Source: Rutpela maculata (taxonomy: Eukaryota > Arthropoda > Insecta > Coleoptera > Cerambycidae). From it: a stretch of 64,000 nt of DNA. The notes beneath the pieces were generated by a model. It saw nothing but the letters and a program-made list of their open reading frames with translations. It had not been told where the DNA came from and did no database searches. Shown here one piece after another: positions 33,802 through 45,177 of this stretch; within the stretch, counting starts at the first letter, position 1, and the number at the start of each line of letters is the position of its first letter. The stretch lies in the NCBI GenBank assembly GCA_936432065.2, contig OW386285.2, forward strand, positions 30,993,920 through 31,057,919, read 5' to 3'. A program made the position numbers and the translations under genes.

Positions 33802-34044
33802 TTAACAAAAGACCTTTTAGGTCGAGGTGAATAAAGACCAACTCAGGGACAAGCGACTCCTTAAATAGTCTACAATCTACCGTGGTTGCATCATAATTTA
33901 AAATTGAGAAAACTATCACCACATTTTTAGATTTTATTTGTTAAACCGTTCACTTTTTGGAAAAATTACCTCTTTACAAACATATTCGTCATACAATTTT
34001 GTATACAAAATGTTCTACTCATTTTTTTTATGGAATGAATAGTA

Positions 34045-34191
34045 CTTTGGCTGCTGGCTTCCGGATCTTCTTCCGCGTTGACTTTGTTGACTTTCAGAAG
34101 ATCTTCTTCTTCGCTTTAGAAGACGACCGTGACAAGATAGTTGAAACGTCTTAACAAAGTCAACGCAGAAGAAGACCCGGAAACCAGCAGC
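34045..34191. repeat. Hairpin with ~40-bp arms
   Basis: CTGCTGGCTTCCGGATCTTC and CGCGTTGACTTTGTT pair with AACAAAGTCAACGCAG and AAGACCCGGAAACCAGCAG. The loop includes GAAGACGACCGTGACAAGAT and GTTGAAACGTC, a phrase I associate with 3' ends of arthropod retroelements but cannot assign. Confidence 0.55.
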
Positions 34192-35084
34192 CAGGTCACC
34201 AGCTCCGCGGAAGCCTCAACACCAAGATGAATAGTACTCTTGCAAATGGGGCGCAAGGATAAGGGTAAGTCACTAGCTCCTCACTTAATACGTACTTATC
34301 GAGGGTTTTGACTGCAAATTACTCAGAAACTACTAATTTTACACAGAAAATCAAAAGGAAGGGAACTTTAGTATGGAATACGTTGATTAAGATTTTAACC
34401 TCAAATGTATTGATGGATTTATAATATTTTAAAAAAACCATGAATTATTTTCCGCACGACCATGTGGTCCTAATCGCCTGAAGGTAAGTGCGGTGTATCA
34501 AAAATTATGGTATGTCATCAGCAATGACATCATCATCATCGTCTTCAGTAGTACCTACCCTTTGCACACCCGCATTTGGTTCCACATCCTAATTTGCAGC
34601 TGCATTAGATTAGGGTTAAAACAGATTCTACGGCTGGGCTATTAAACCTTTCAGTAAGGTAAACCGAATAGGGGGGTGGTTTTCGCCATTTTAAGGGATG
34701 ATGCAACCAAAGTAGAGGGTGGGCACTTTTCTTTATTGTGCTTATGATACATTTTCTAATATTTCTGCCGTTTCAAAACTTTATGGATTTTGCCTAATAT
34801 AAAACTTAATTTTACTCGGTTAAGAAGATTAGAGGAGAGGTCTGATATAAATTCATACATAAATGACCAATCTCAAATTTCTATAATTTATACCGATTTT
34901 TTTAAGCTGCAATCAGCAGCAATCGACGAAATGAAGAGTACATCGTATTTAGGTGTTCAAAATAGTTGATAATTTTTATGCAATTTCAAGGGCCCTGATA
35001 TCTCTATTCAGATGTTACTTTTTATTCACAATCGTAAAAGTATTGGTTTAATTATCAAGCCTATGTAATAATAATACCTATGTT
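34192..35084. other. Unassigned DNA
   Basis: No gene or repeat boundary recognised. Confidence 0.35.
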
Positions 35085-35515
35085 ATTCAACAAGCGTGTA
35101 ATAATGGCTATTACTTTAACACGATGATGTTTGCAGCACGAACCGAAGGCCAATGCCGTAGTTCATCCAAATGAGTAAGACCTATTACACGCTAGTAGAA
35201 TACTATACTTTTTCTACGAATACCCATCGCTTGAAATTATTTCTTCAAAAACTTGTATAAATTAGTAAAAACCCTGATAGTAATTTTAAAGTTTAAAGAA
35301 ATCAACATTCATGACAGACCGAATTGAGTTATGGCATACGCGATATTTTTGAACTTTAAATCATCTTTTGTGATTGCTTCAAAACTGCTGAATAATGATT
35401 TTTGTGATTGGTTCTAACACATCGAGTAATTCATTATTATCCACGGCCATGGGTAATGAGCCCCATTACTAGTTCAAAAAAGTATATGTAATAACTGAAT
35501 TATTCAATAATCGTG
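35085..35515. mobile_element. Miniature element with hairpin end, copy 2
   Basis: TTATTCAACAAGCGTGTAAT, a hairpin (GCGTGTAATAATGGCTATTACT against GAGTAAGACCTATTACACGC) and AGAATACTATACTTTTTCTACG match the left end of copy 1 at 25761. The right end, with TTTTGTGATTGGTTCTAA and GAATTATTCAATAATCGTGG, matches its right end. It is about half as long, with the ~42-bp direct repeats reduced. Confidence 0.6.
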
Positions 35516-36340
35516 GATGTAATAATTTGTTTATAAACGTTGTTTATTTTTTAGTACTATTGACCTGAATATTAATCTTTAGGCTATTTATACAGATTAT
35601 TTTTTAATTTATGAATTATCAGTCTCGTCAGTATTTCAGCATTAATTTATTTATTTGAAAGGAATTGAACGAAATATTTCATAAAAATTAAACACGTTTA
35701 AACTTCGAGTCACTATATTTGTAACAATTTATGCCTCCACAGAGGACGGAAGTTTACTCTTGTCAGAATCACGAGGGAGATATCCTACTTCGTGACATAG
35801 GTTATTTGGCAACCGAAGTTGTTGGAACAAGAACGTTAGTGCTTGTATCGATATTACTACGATTTGGTGCATCTCTGTAGGTTTTACTTACATAGTAGTC
35901 TAGGGAATGGGTAGTTTTTTAGAAATTTAAGTTAATCAGTTTTGTAATTTTAGGAAATTATAGATTGTCATGTCAGAAATAACGTAGTTTCGCAGCCGGT
36001 GCCGCCATATTTGCAAAATGGCGAAAAAATTCGGTAAATATTATTATATTATAGTGAAGAGAGTATGTGTAGTATGAAAATCATAACTGGCACAAAAATG
36101 TTGTTATTAGTTTATTTGATTAATTGTATTAATCGTATTAATCGTTAGAAAAATATTTACAGATCTAGAAAATATGAGGAATAGGAATTTAGGGGATATG
36201 ATGCAGAAAAAGCTAACAGTTGGGTAAGATTAACTAATGGCGCAGCCAGAAAATTCATCTGGGGATGGGATCGTGGACAATAGAACCGGTCTCCCCAGAG
36301 GATGAGGAAAACTTTTCAGAAAATGGTTGAAAACGGCACG
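35516..36340. other. Unassigned DNA
   Basis: No coding similarity found. Two short GC-richer stretches near 35735-35850 and 36230-36310 have no recognised content. Confidence 0.35.
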
Positions 36341-36344
36341 AAGT

Positions 36345-38600
36345 TCTGATTCTTCAGATGTTTACCAATATTATACACATTTGTACTCATTTAACAAGAT
36401 ACTAGCGAATTCCTTAAATTTTCTTCTAGTTACGTTGCTCTTTATTTCCAGAATCTTCACAGAGTTCCATTGGATTACGTGATTGTTATTCCACAAATTT
36501 TTGATTCCTCGAATTCTCCCCTTCTAGCATCATTTATATGTTCGTCAAGCCTTATATTTAAATATCTAGATGATTCGCCTACATAATGTTTACCACACTT
36601 ACTATTGTAAGTGTTCTATGTTCCTTAACATTATAAATAAAATTTTCGAATTTTGAGCAATATTTACAGGATTAGTTTTCGATTAAATAGATCTAATGTA
36701 GTATCCGCTTGAAGAACCTTTCATTCAGAAAATCTATTTTAGATTTTTCTCAGTTGATCCAATTAATCATGTATATATGGAATTACTGCTAAAGATCTAA
36801 ATTCTTCTGAATATTCACTATACTTCAATATTTGTCAACTGGCTATCAACAAAACTCTTTTTACAAATTGTTTCTTGTTAATTAAAATTTCATCATATAA
36901 ACATGTTATAACAGCTTTGTTAATGCTAATATTTTGATTCAATTGAAATTTAAATATCTATTTATGTGTGTTTTTATAAATACTGGTTCCGTATGTGTTA
37001 TCTAGTTTATTAATTAAAATATCTACTGCTATTGTAAAATTAATTGATGATTCTTTTTCATTAATCCGATTTAGAGATTATAGCATATTTAGTTTGCTAT
37101 AATAATAATTTCGGATCAAATTAAATAGGATTTATTTAAAATGTTAACATTTTGTAAGAGTAGAAAATTAATAATGATTGTTATTTATATCCATATAGAT
37201 GATATACACACATATATGTGAGTACGCTACATATACTCCCCCCCCCCCTGCAAAATAGAGATCAACCTACCAAAGTATCAATGTCAAAGATGTCATTTAA
37301 AGAAGAAAAGTCAGATTTGACTGACAGTTGACAAGTTATGGGTATTTTATGTATAAAAATGAGGTAACATACCTGCAATCCTCCAAAAAACATGTATACT
37401 TAATATATTAAAATCATACTACATTCCAAGGTAATATTTGCATACATCAAAAAGATTAAAATCATTATTACTTTGTTTTTTTTATGGTGAATCCAAATAA
37501 TTAGTCCATAACAATAACTCTTTTTATTCAATTATAGATGACAATTAATCCATAATAACAATTCATAATAATAATTATATTCATATAATATTCATATAAT
37601 ACTTCAACACAATGGAAATCATCAATTTGATAAATTAATATTTTTCATATAGCAATTTTCGCTAATCAAAAATTAAATGTAAAAAATAGCAAATAATTGA
37701 TACGTTGATAAGATGATCTAATACTGCAGGGAGCAATATGAATAGGGCACTCACCAACACATTTACATTATGGGAAATGTAATTAAAAGTCTTCTGGAAA
37801 GAAATAAACTTGGGATTGTCTTGGAAAATAATTCGGAAGTCGTAAGTGACTTCATGCCATATCAGCTGCCCTTATACCAGTAAATCCTTACAGCGTCAAA
37901 TATAAATCCCCATTGCAATACTATTAGGTTGCATATCTTCAAATTAATGACCATCAGAAGATGATGATATCAAGTCAGCGGAATTCTGTCAAACACTGCC
38001 CAAAAACATCATTTGCAATTTTAAATGCTTAATTTTCGCCGATAACACGCCTTATAGCTTTTCTGATCCAATAATAATAACATGTGCTTCAATCGTGTTT
38101 TTCTTCGTTGAATTTCGGGCTATAAATTTTTCGTTTTCTGCCTCTAACTCCCGTATACCATCAGGAGGCCTATAAAGCGTGAAGAATCGAGGTCACCAAT
38201 TATAGCATATTTAGTTCGGTGTAATAATAATTTTTGATCAAATTAAAAAGGATTCAGTAAAAATGTTAACATTTTGTAAAAATAGAAAATTAATAATGGT
38301 TTGTTATTTACATCCATAGAGATGATATACACACATATATGCAAGTGAGTACGCTACAGTTCTTTATTCTAATTGCAAAAATGTCACCTGCATATCTCCG
38401 TACTAGAATATGTTTGTGAATTAAGTTATTAATATTATTTTTCTCAATATTTTGCATAATAATGTTACCTAATATTGGTGATTGTTTGGAAAATATTAGA
38501 AAGAAAAGCGTGCACAGGTTAAATTCTCTAAACTTACCAACATCTTTATGATACTTAAAAAATAATTTATAGACATAAAAATGCATTTCTGCTCTTACTA
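36345..38600 (-). mobile_element. Penelope-like element (RT and GIY-YIG), split and decayed
   Basis: On the minus strand, about 38490-38370 reads SPILGNIIMQNIEK and RRYAGDIFAI, matching the SPLSP.I.N..ME and RYVDD.F.I blocks of Penelope-like RTs (catalytic YVDD here YAGD). After the insert at 37077-38358 it continues RLNEKESSINFTI, TYGTSIYKNTHK and SINKAVITCLYD, the expected LN....I.FT, YRK.T and VI..L segments. From about 36590 KCGKHYVGESSRYLNIRLDE and, from about 36475, IDWNSVKILEIKSN are the GIY-YIG endonuclease (Y.GE and the W...KIL.....N region). Stops and frameshifts are scattered. The 5' part and the terminal repeats were not identified. Confidence 0.75.
37077..38358 (-). mobile_element. 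Small LTR element (TRIM-like) inside the Penelope element
   Basis: Direct repeats of about 155-160 bp lie at 37077-37231 and 38199-38358. On the minus strand each starts TGTAGCGTACTCAC and ends TATGCTATAAT. Just inside the upstream repeat is TTGGTGACCTCGATTCTTC, in the position of a primer-binding site. Just before the downstream repeat is a G-run (CAGGGGGGGGGGAG on the minus strand, 37236-37250), in the position of a polypurine tract. The ~970-bp interior has no long open frame. Total length is 1.28 kb, suiting a terminal-repeat retrotransposon in miniature. I could not find a target-site duplication, and the repeat does not end in CA. The two repeats differ by roughly 15 per cent by eye, so the insertion is old. 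Confidence 0.6.
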
Positions 38601-39223
38601 AATCATCAAGGTCCTAAAAAGTCATTATTATTTACAGTAAGTAGCCACACTTAGTTATTTTCATAGTCATAACACTTAAATTATAATGGAACAACAACCC
38701 ACTATATATATCCCGGATTATCCTGGTAGTAAGTGGCTGATACCGGTCATTATCTCACCGTATAATGTACCTCTAAATTATCCATCTAATGACCTGTAAC
38801 TAGCACTACTCCAACACTTTGCAAATTACACAACTTGCTGTCTAATAAAATTTGTAGACAAACTGTTGATATTTTGTGTAATTCTCTAAGAAATATTTTA
38901 CTGTAATCATATATCTTTCACAAACTCGTTAAGGAATACAAGCAGAAGCTACATATTCTATTTAATTTACCAACTACAATTGAAATTAAGTGTTAATGTT
39001 TTAGCCAGTTTATCATCATCACGAAAATTTGTAATGCCCTATATTATTTTTAAAGCAAATAAGGACTCATGCTACACAGAAAAAAATAATTTTTAAATCA
39101 CATATACACAAAGAAATAAAATTATTCATGTATGTTCTGTCCGCATTTTTTGAATTTTAATTTAGAAAATAAATATACAGTCTGATATATTTGCTATTTA
39201 ATTCGCGCGTCTTAAATTAAATT

Positions 39224-39566
39224 TTGAACATTCTGTGTTATAAAGTTTGGGTGTCGTCAAGTGTCAACCATCAAGTGTCCAACATCCCAGGCCAGGTGGT
39301 AGAGATCTCTCACCAAGAACCACCCCAACTGACGGGCAGAGTTAAGGTAAGAAGTGACTCATTAAATCATTCTGATACATCCGATACAGAACGCCATTTA
39401 CAGTACAAACCGCGAGCAGTTCTCAGGATCTGTCCTTTTTGTAGTAAATTCCGCAACAATGTAAAACAAATACTTTTGTTTCAGGAAATAAAAAGCTTAT
39501 CTTAAATAAATTCATTTATTTCAAACTTATTACTTCTTGAAGCAAAAGTATTTGTTTTATATGAAA
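39224..39566. other. Possible exon-like block and a 3' hairpin
   Basis: A GC-balanced stretch (39240-39345) ends in AGTTAAGGTAAGAAGTG, a good splice-donor match, and lies in an open plus frame of 93 codons (39224-39505) with no known motif. The frame then enters a hairpin, AAAACAAATACTTTTGTTTC (about 39465) against GAAGCAAAAGTATTTGTTTT (about 39539), which looks like a repeat end. A gene exon is not supported beyond the donor-like site. Confidence 0.25.
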
Positions 39567-40120
39567 AAAACCGCCGCCTAAGGAATCACTACTTCCACAT
39601 CCAAAATTCCGGTGGGAGTGGTAGTGGCTTTTGAGTTTTGTACACATACTAAATGACAATTTTATTTTTTTGCCCTATTTAATAATGGGGTGGGGCTGGT
39701 AATGGGGGATGGTAGTGATGTGTAGTTGATGCAAAAAAGAATTTGAGGCCTTTGGTTCTGGTACGCACACTAAATCACAATTTTATTTTTTTAACCTTTA
39801 ATATTATGGTGAGGGGAGTGGTAATGGATGTAGCTGATGCCAAAAAATTTTTGCGACCTTGGCTTCGTGTATATACACTATATCCAAAATTTATGGACTC
39901 ATAGTTGCTTGCTTTACCTATTTATCCCCCATTTACACCCCCCAACCCTTCAACGGAATGAAAATAAAATGTAATTCCAGATCTCATTATAATATATGGA
40001 TGCACCAATATCATAAACCGTTCCAGAGTAATCGCACGTACAAAAAAAATTTAGAGATAGACAGAATTTATTTTTTTGCTCAAAATCTCGACGTTTCATA
40101 ATATCCACGATGTGGAGGTA
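39567..40120 (+). mobile_element. HINE-like repeat family, copy F (diverged)
   Basis: It begins AAACCGCCGCCTAAGGAATC and ACTTCCACATCC, with two successive copies of the GGGGTGG...GGTAATGG / TTCTGGTACGCACACTAAAT segment, so the middle has been duplicated. It then has TTTATGGACTC, CCCAACCCTTCAACGGAA and TCTCGACGTTTCAT, and an eroded end (CCACGATGTGGAGG). It is the most divergent full copy here. Confidence 0.65.
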
Positions 40121-40635
40121 ATTATATCTCTTTGCATATATATGAGAAAATAGACTCTTGATTTAAAATTCATTTCTTGCTATATATTTTTTTTGAGGTA
40201 TATATTTTCTTTAAAATTACAGTGGTTAATGCACTGTTTGATCTCAAGAATTATATGTCTTATTAAGAACATAATTATTTTTCTTGTTCATAAGTCAGTC
40301 TCTAGGTTGAAATATTTCACCAGGTGGTAATCATAGTAATAACCTAAAAAGGCTCTAATGTATAGTCAAAAACGTATTTATATATATTTTCAATTTTAAT
40401 TTTTACTTCCCTCGCATACCGCAAGGAGGTATTGCAATAACTCTCCAAGATTTTCACCTTTTAGACTATGTAGATTACAAAGATCTTTCATTTCAGTCAA
40501 TATGTCTGTCGGTCTGGTATCTGTCTTCTACCTGTCTGTTTATTGGCACTATATCTATAAAAGTATTTGAACAAGAACAATATTTTGCAGGTAATGAGGT
40601 TATTGCCAACAGAGTAATGAGATATTTTCACCTAT

Positions 40636-40776
40636 AATACACCTAGAGCATTGATAATACCGACATAATTTTGTCATAGAGACTACTGAAAGCACGTTGC
40701 TTGGTACCTTTAAGCAACACGTTTGAAACATTCTCTACGACAAAATTTAGAGTATTTTTCAGTTCTCGAGGTATAT
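40636..40776. repeat. ~140-bp palindromic repeat
   Basis: TACACCTAGAGCATTGATAATACCGACATAATTTTGTC faces ACAAAATTTAGAGTATTTTTCAGTTCTCGAGGTATA-like sequence, with a GTTGCTTGGTACC/AAGCAAC core near 40700-40730. The right half recurs at about 43400-43470, next to another hairpin. Confidence 0.5.
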
Positions 40777-41070
40777 TCGGTAAGATAACACACATCTACA
40801 AATTTTAACTTTTATTTTGTATCGTTAACCAAAACCACTTATTTGCATTGTTTTGGTCCCAGCTACGTGTAACATAGTCATAAAAAAAATTTGTTGGCTC
40901 TAAAAATTGTAATAACTGACCTAACTCACATATTATGGTATAATTTTAATAAAAAAAGCAATTAATTACATCATGCGAAAAAATATTTGCCATTTTGATA
41001 TATATTTCAAATACATGTTATATAATATATATTTAATTAGAATATAAGCCTTTTAATTACAAAATTAATT

Positions 41071-42742
41071 ATTCTTCTTGCGCTTCTTAGCCCGTCTCTT
41101 ATAAGTTACTTCTGGAGCATCTCTTATACATGTCCAATAGCAGTCTGCCAACATCGCAGAAGTCCATTTGCCCCGATATCTTTTTTTCCATAATTTTAAT
41201 ATCCTGGTGGAATCTCTCCATGCTCATCACTTAATGCACCAGTTTTCTGGGAAGTAATCTAGGTGTGAATGTAGAAAGTGGACTTTTAATGACATATTGC
41301 ATCCTAATTTCTGGTAGCAAGAAAGAAGATTCCCAACAAGGTCTCTATAGTTTTCTGCTCTTTTGTTACCGAGAAAGTGTGTTGCTACCATTTTAAAGGA
41401 ATTCCAAGCAGCTTTTTCATTACCTTCTAGAATGTTGTCAAATTCAGCATCTTTGAAAAGGTTCTTGATTTGAGGACCCACAAAAATTCCCTCTTTAATT
41501 TTCGCATTACTAAGTCTGGGAAATTTTTGTTTTAAATAACTGGAAGCACGTCCTTCTTTGTCCACAGCTTTTACCAAGTTTTTCATAAGGCCCAGTTTTA
41601 TGTGGAGTGGTGGCAGTATTACCTTTTGTGAATCAACTAATGGAATGTTAGCAACATTTTTTTCTCCTAGTTCAAAACCCAGTCTTGGCGGCCAAATTTT
41701 TCTTTTCTAATGTTCTAATCGCGTTCGACTGTCCCACTCACAAAGAAAACAGCAATGTTTGGTATACCCTTGCTGCATATCAAGTAAGATAGCTATCACT
41801 TTTAAGTCTACACAAATCTGCCACTTATACTTGTTATATTCTATAGTTTGTAGCAATACATTCATGTTACTGTAATTTTCCTTCATGTGGACAGCATGGG
41901 GGAATTGATGGCAATTTATTTCCATTATGGAGTAACACAGCTTTTAGACGAGGCGTCAATAAAAAGTCTCCAGTCACTAGGATCATAGGGAATGTGTAAA
42001 GCACTCATTAAACCGTCAATCTCCTTGCAGGCAACCAAGTCATTTTCCATTTTGAAATAAGGTTATAAGATCTTTTTGAAGACTTCGATACATGCAAACC
42101 TTAACATTTTCTTGTAGTAAATTCCATTGTTGTAATAGAGATGCCAAAAGCTCCGCTTTTGCCTTGGACAGATTAACGTCTCTTATAAGATCACTTAATT
42201 CGCGTTGATTAATTTTATGTGGTTCACCACCGGACACTTCGGCAGAGAAATCGGGATCTTGTGATCTTGATGGCTGGACTAAGTCGTCATCTACATTATC
42301 ATCCGATTCTTCGTTAGAATCAAGGCTGTATTCTTGAGGTGGATTAGGAATAGGTAGTTCATCATTATGGAGAACCAGGCGAATGGCAGATGGTAAATTG
42401 GGGTATTGTATTACCATCCTTTTTTTTCTTGTTAATACCCTGTCTAATAGGCGATATCATGCAAAAATAACAATCGGTAACATGATCTCTAGGTTCTCGC
42501 CAGATCATGGGCACAGCAAAAGCGTGTCCTCTTCCACTTAGCCAACTGCAAAGATTATTCGCACAATTGCTGCAACATATATGAGGTGCCCATTTTTTGT
42601 CTTCATCTCCAATTGTACAACCAAAATACAACTGATATGCCTTCTTAATTTTGGGAGTAAAATTAGGTTATTGATGCGCAAAAGTCACTTCACCACAAAT
42701 ATAACAAAAGTTGTTAGGTGTATTTTCACAATCTCGTGGCAT
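41071..42742 (-). pseudogene. 'FHQD' orphan family, near full-length, frameshifted
   Basis: Minus strand from ATG at 42742. MPRDCENTPNNFCYICGE starts a zinc-binding-type CxxC pair; after a stop (TAA at about codon 25) come YFGCTIGDEDKKWAP, CCSNCANNLCSWLSG, FAVPMIWREPRDH and DCYFC. Then YPNLPSAIRLV, an acidic linker with ESDDNVDDD, and (shifted frame) DWRLFIDASSKS. Next HMKENYSNMNVLL, WQICVDLKVIAILLDMQQGY, CCFLCEWDSRTR, LPPLHIKLGLMKNLVKAVDK, IKEGIFVGPQI, GCNMSLKVHFLHSHLDYFPE, and in other frames SDEHGE, RFHQDIKIMEKRYRGKW, MLADCYW, with a basic KKRKKNN end at about 41071. The order fits a multi-copy arthropod family of unknown function. One stop plus at least four frameshifts show that it is dead. 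It appears to be a single exon. A transposase origin is possible (see findings). Confidence 0.75.
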
Positions 42743-42934
42743 ATTTTCAAAATAGCACTATTTACTTTCGAAAATGAACGCTTATCATGCACAAGGTACA
42801 AATACGACTACCTAAGAATGAATATTAATTTTAGTGACAAATAAAGAGGTAGGTAGTTAGTATGTCTATGTTTCGTAGAATTCTAATTCTACCTGTTATT
42901 TGTGATAGGACCGCCCATAAACTAGGGTTTATAA

Positions 42935-43088
42935 GGGGTCTACAGACGATCCAGCGGCAGGGAGCCAGGCCTTGTCGGCATGCTTTGAACTCATTCGTAA
43001 AAGTGAACCGGTCCGCTGGAATTCCAATTATCTTCAAAGCGTCCTGACAATGTCGGGTTCCAGCTGCTGGATCGTCTGTAGACTCCTA
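42935..43088. repeat. ~155-bp palindromic repeat, copy 2
   Basis: GGGGTCTACAGACGATCCAGC (42935) faces GCTGGATCGTCTGTAGACTCC (43067-43087). The inner arms are CCTTGTCGGCATGCTTTGAAC and AAAGCGTCCTGACAATGTCGG around AATTCATTCG-type core sequence. It is related throughout to copy 1 at 3251-3404 and is better preserved. Open frames of about 60 codons on both strands are produced by the symmetry. Confidence 0.65.
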
Positions 43089-43230
43089 TACCGGCGTTAC
43101 ACTTTATTACCTGTATTGGGAAAACCATAGCCAACTTGAACTTTTGCTTTTTATATTGTTATTCAGCATGACGAAGTTACTAAGAATTTGCTATTTTTAC
43201 TTCCAATACGTGTAGGCTGTAGAACAGTGA

Positions 43231-43580
43231 ATTTTTTAGTCTCCATTCAATTCGTGTTTTCTGGTCGAACAAAATTCTAAAAACATTTTCCACGTATCCT
43301 TTTTACTTTTAATGGTGTTTTTGGGTATATTTTCTCATACAGTCTAATTTGCTTAAAGGTAATAGCCCTCGGCCTACGGACTCGGGCTATTACCAAGCAA
43401 CACGATTGAAGCATTCTCTACGACAAAATTTCGGGTATTTATCAATGCTCGAGGTGTATTCGGTAAGATAATTTTTTACTCTCCATTCAATTCATATTTT
43501 CTGATCGAACAAAATTCTAAAAACATTTTCCACGTATCCTTTTTACTTTTAATGGTGTTTTTGGGTGTATTTTCTAATAC
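43231..43580 (+). repeat. 110-bp direct repeat, 240 bp apart, with hairpin between
   Basis: 43231-43340 and 43471-43580 share CTCCATTCAATTCRTRTTTT, CTAAAAACATTTTCCACGTA and ACTTTTAATGGTGTTTTTGG and are more than 90 per cent alike by eye. Between them is a perfect-looking hairpin (43358-43394, GGTAATAGCCCTCGG against CTCGGGCTATTACC) and a copy of part of the 40.7-kb palindromic repeat. The arrangement resembles a small element with direct terminal repeats, or a tandem duplication. Confidence 0.6.
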
Positions 43581-43799
43581 AATTTGATTAATTGAATCGT
43601 TTACCAAATCTTTGTGACATTTTTATAAACTGATTTTCAATTTGACATTTGTTGAATGTTAATCTTACATTTGAACATACCATGTGTGCCTTGCCTGATA
43701 ACACTACATGTATTCGTGTTATCGCTGTAATCTTTTACTGATTGGATGAATTTTGACACATGACATGAAATGCAAAATTTTGATTGGTTAATACATTTA

Positions 43800-44440
43800 G
43801 TAAAAAATTATCAATGAAAAAAATGTGACTAAGTACAAGTAGTACATGTAGTTAACACTATTGTCGATAAAAAAATCTGATGCTAAACACTTAATGAAAA
43901 ATATACGGGGTTGACACTCCATAAAAATAATTAATGAAAAGAATTTGATAGAGGACAATCTTATTTTGCATGTATTCAAAAAATGTGATGGTGACCAATA
44001 ATATTTCAGATGTAGTTAACCAAACTGCCAAGGAGGAAATCTACTATACCGTAATGAAAAATATAGAGATAACCCGAAACATAATTAATTAAGAAACTTT
44101 GGTGGAAATAATAACTTTGGAATGTAGTTGACACTATTACCTAGCATGTAACCCCAATACTTTTAGTGAAGAAGACACCCTAGAAAAATAATTAATGAAA
44201 AATATTTGAAACAGGATGTGTTAACTACGTGCCAATAATATAATATGGCATATAGTTGACACAATTGTCAAGGAAAAAACCGACCATACTTACTGAAAAA
44301 GATACAGATTCAAAAAAACAATTAACAAAAAAATGTGGCGGTGGACAATAACATTTCGCATGTATTTAACCCAGCGGCCGAAGAAGAAATCTGCTATACT
44401 TTAATTAAAACTATACTTGGTAGTCATCAAACAAAAAATA
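43800..44440 (+). repeat. Degenerate satellite-like tandem repeat, ~110-130 bp
   Basis: TGTAGTTAACACTATTGTC and variants recur at about 43847, 44011, 44123, 44251 and 44361. Each is followed by AAGGAGGAAATCTACTATAC-like, ACTTAATGAAAAATATA-like and AAAAATAATTAATGAAAA-like segments. Unit lengths range from about 110 to 165 bp because of indels. Divergence is high. Confidence 0.6.
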
Positions 44441-45076
44441 ATTAGTAAATAAAGGGTGACAAAAGAGAAGGGGATGAAAATGTATATGTTCAGTTAGTCG
44501 GTGCCTCAGTCAAATATGATGACTGGTAGTGATCAATAAATGCGAAAGGTGGCAAGGGTGGAAAAATTTAAAAACAGAGTTATTGAATAAATTAGTGCTG
44601 AGTAAAATTGACAGAAAAAAATAACAAAAAAATGGAAAAATTAATATATCATTGAACGTATCAAAACGAACCTCTCTGAGAATTTTCCACACTTCTTCAA
44701 TTTGTCCTATTATTTTTCTTTACTTAACCGAACCAATAGAAGTATACGTTCATAATTTGTTTGCAAATATACACTAGCTTACGTCGTCTCAAACCGATTT
44801 TCCCCAATGGGTTTGATCTAAAACACTCACAGCATCCTAAAACTTCGACTAGCTTGGTTGTGACTAACTAAATCACTGTTTCTGAGGTTTAACTATATTT
44901 TCAACGTCAATATTAGAGGTAATGGTTATGCTTATATCTACAGAAGACAGATAAAATACACTTTTATGCTCACACTTAACAGTGCACAGTTGACGTTTAC
45001 TATGAGGAGCTGTGAGTAATGTCACTTTGATACTCGTCTTCCATGACGATAAGCACTAAAGTGTGAAATTGACCAA

Positions 45077-45177
45077 AGATTTAACAGGCACTCAAAAACT
45101 GTCGGCGCTTTTGACCATCAAACACGCCACATCGCAAAGTCAAAGATGCCGACATTTTTTGAGTACCTGTTAAATCT
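45077..45177. repeat. ~100-bp hairpin
   Basis: AGATTTAACAGGCACTCAAAA and CTGTCGGC face GCCGACATTTTTTGAGTACC and TGTTAAATCT. The loop contains CACGCCACATCG. The stem is about 35 bp with few mismatches. MITE-like, class unknown. Confidence 0.6.

Noticed and set aside
39224..39505. Exon with a strong splice donor
   Set aside because: Only a single GTAAG-type site; no matching acceptor, protein motif or upstream promoter evidence, and the frame ends in a repeat hairpin.
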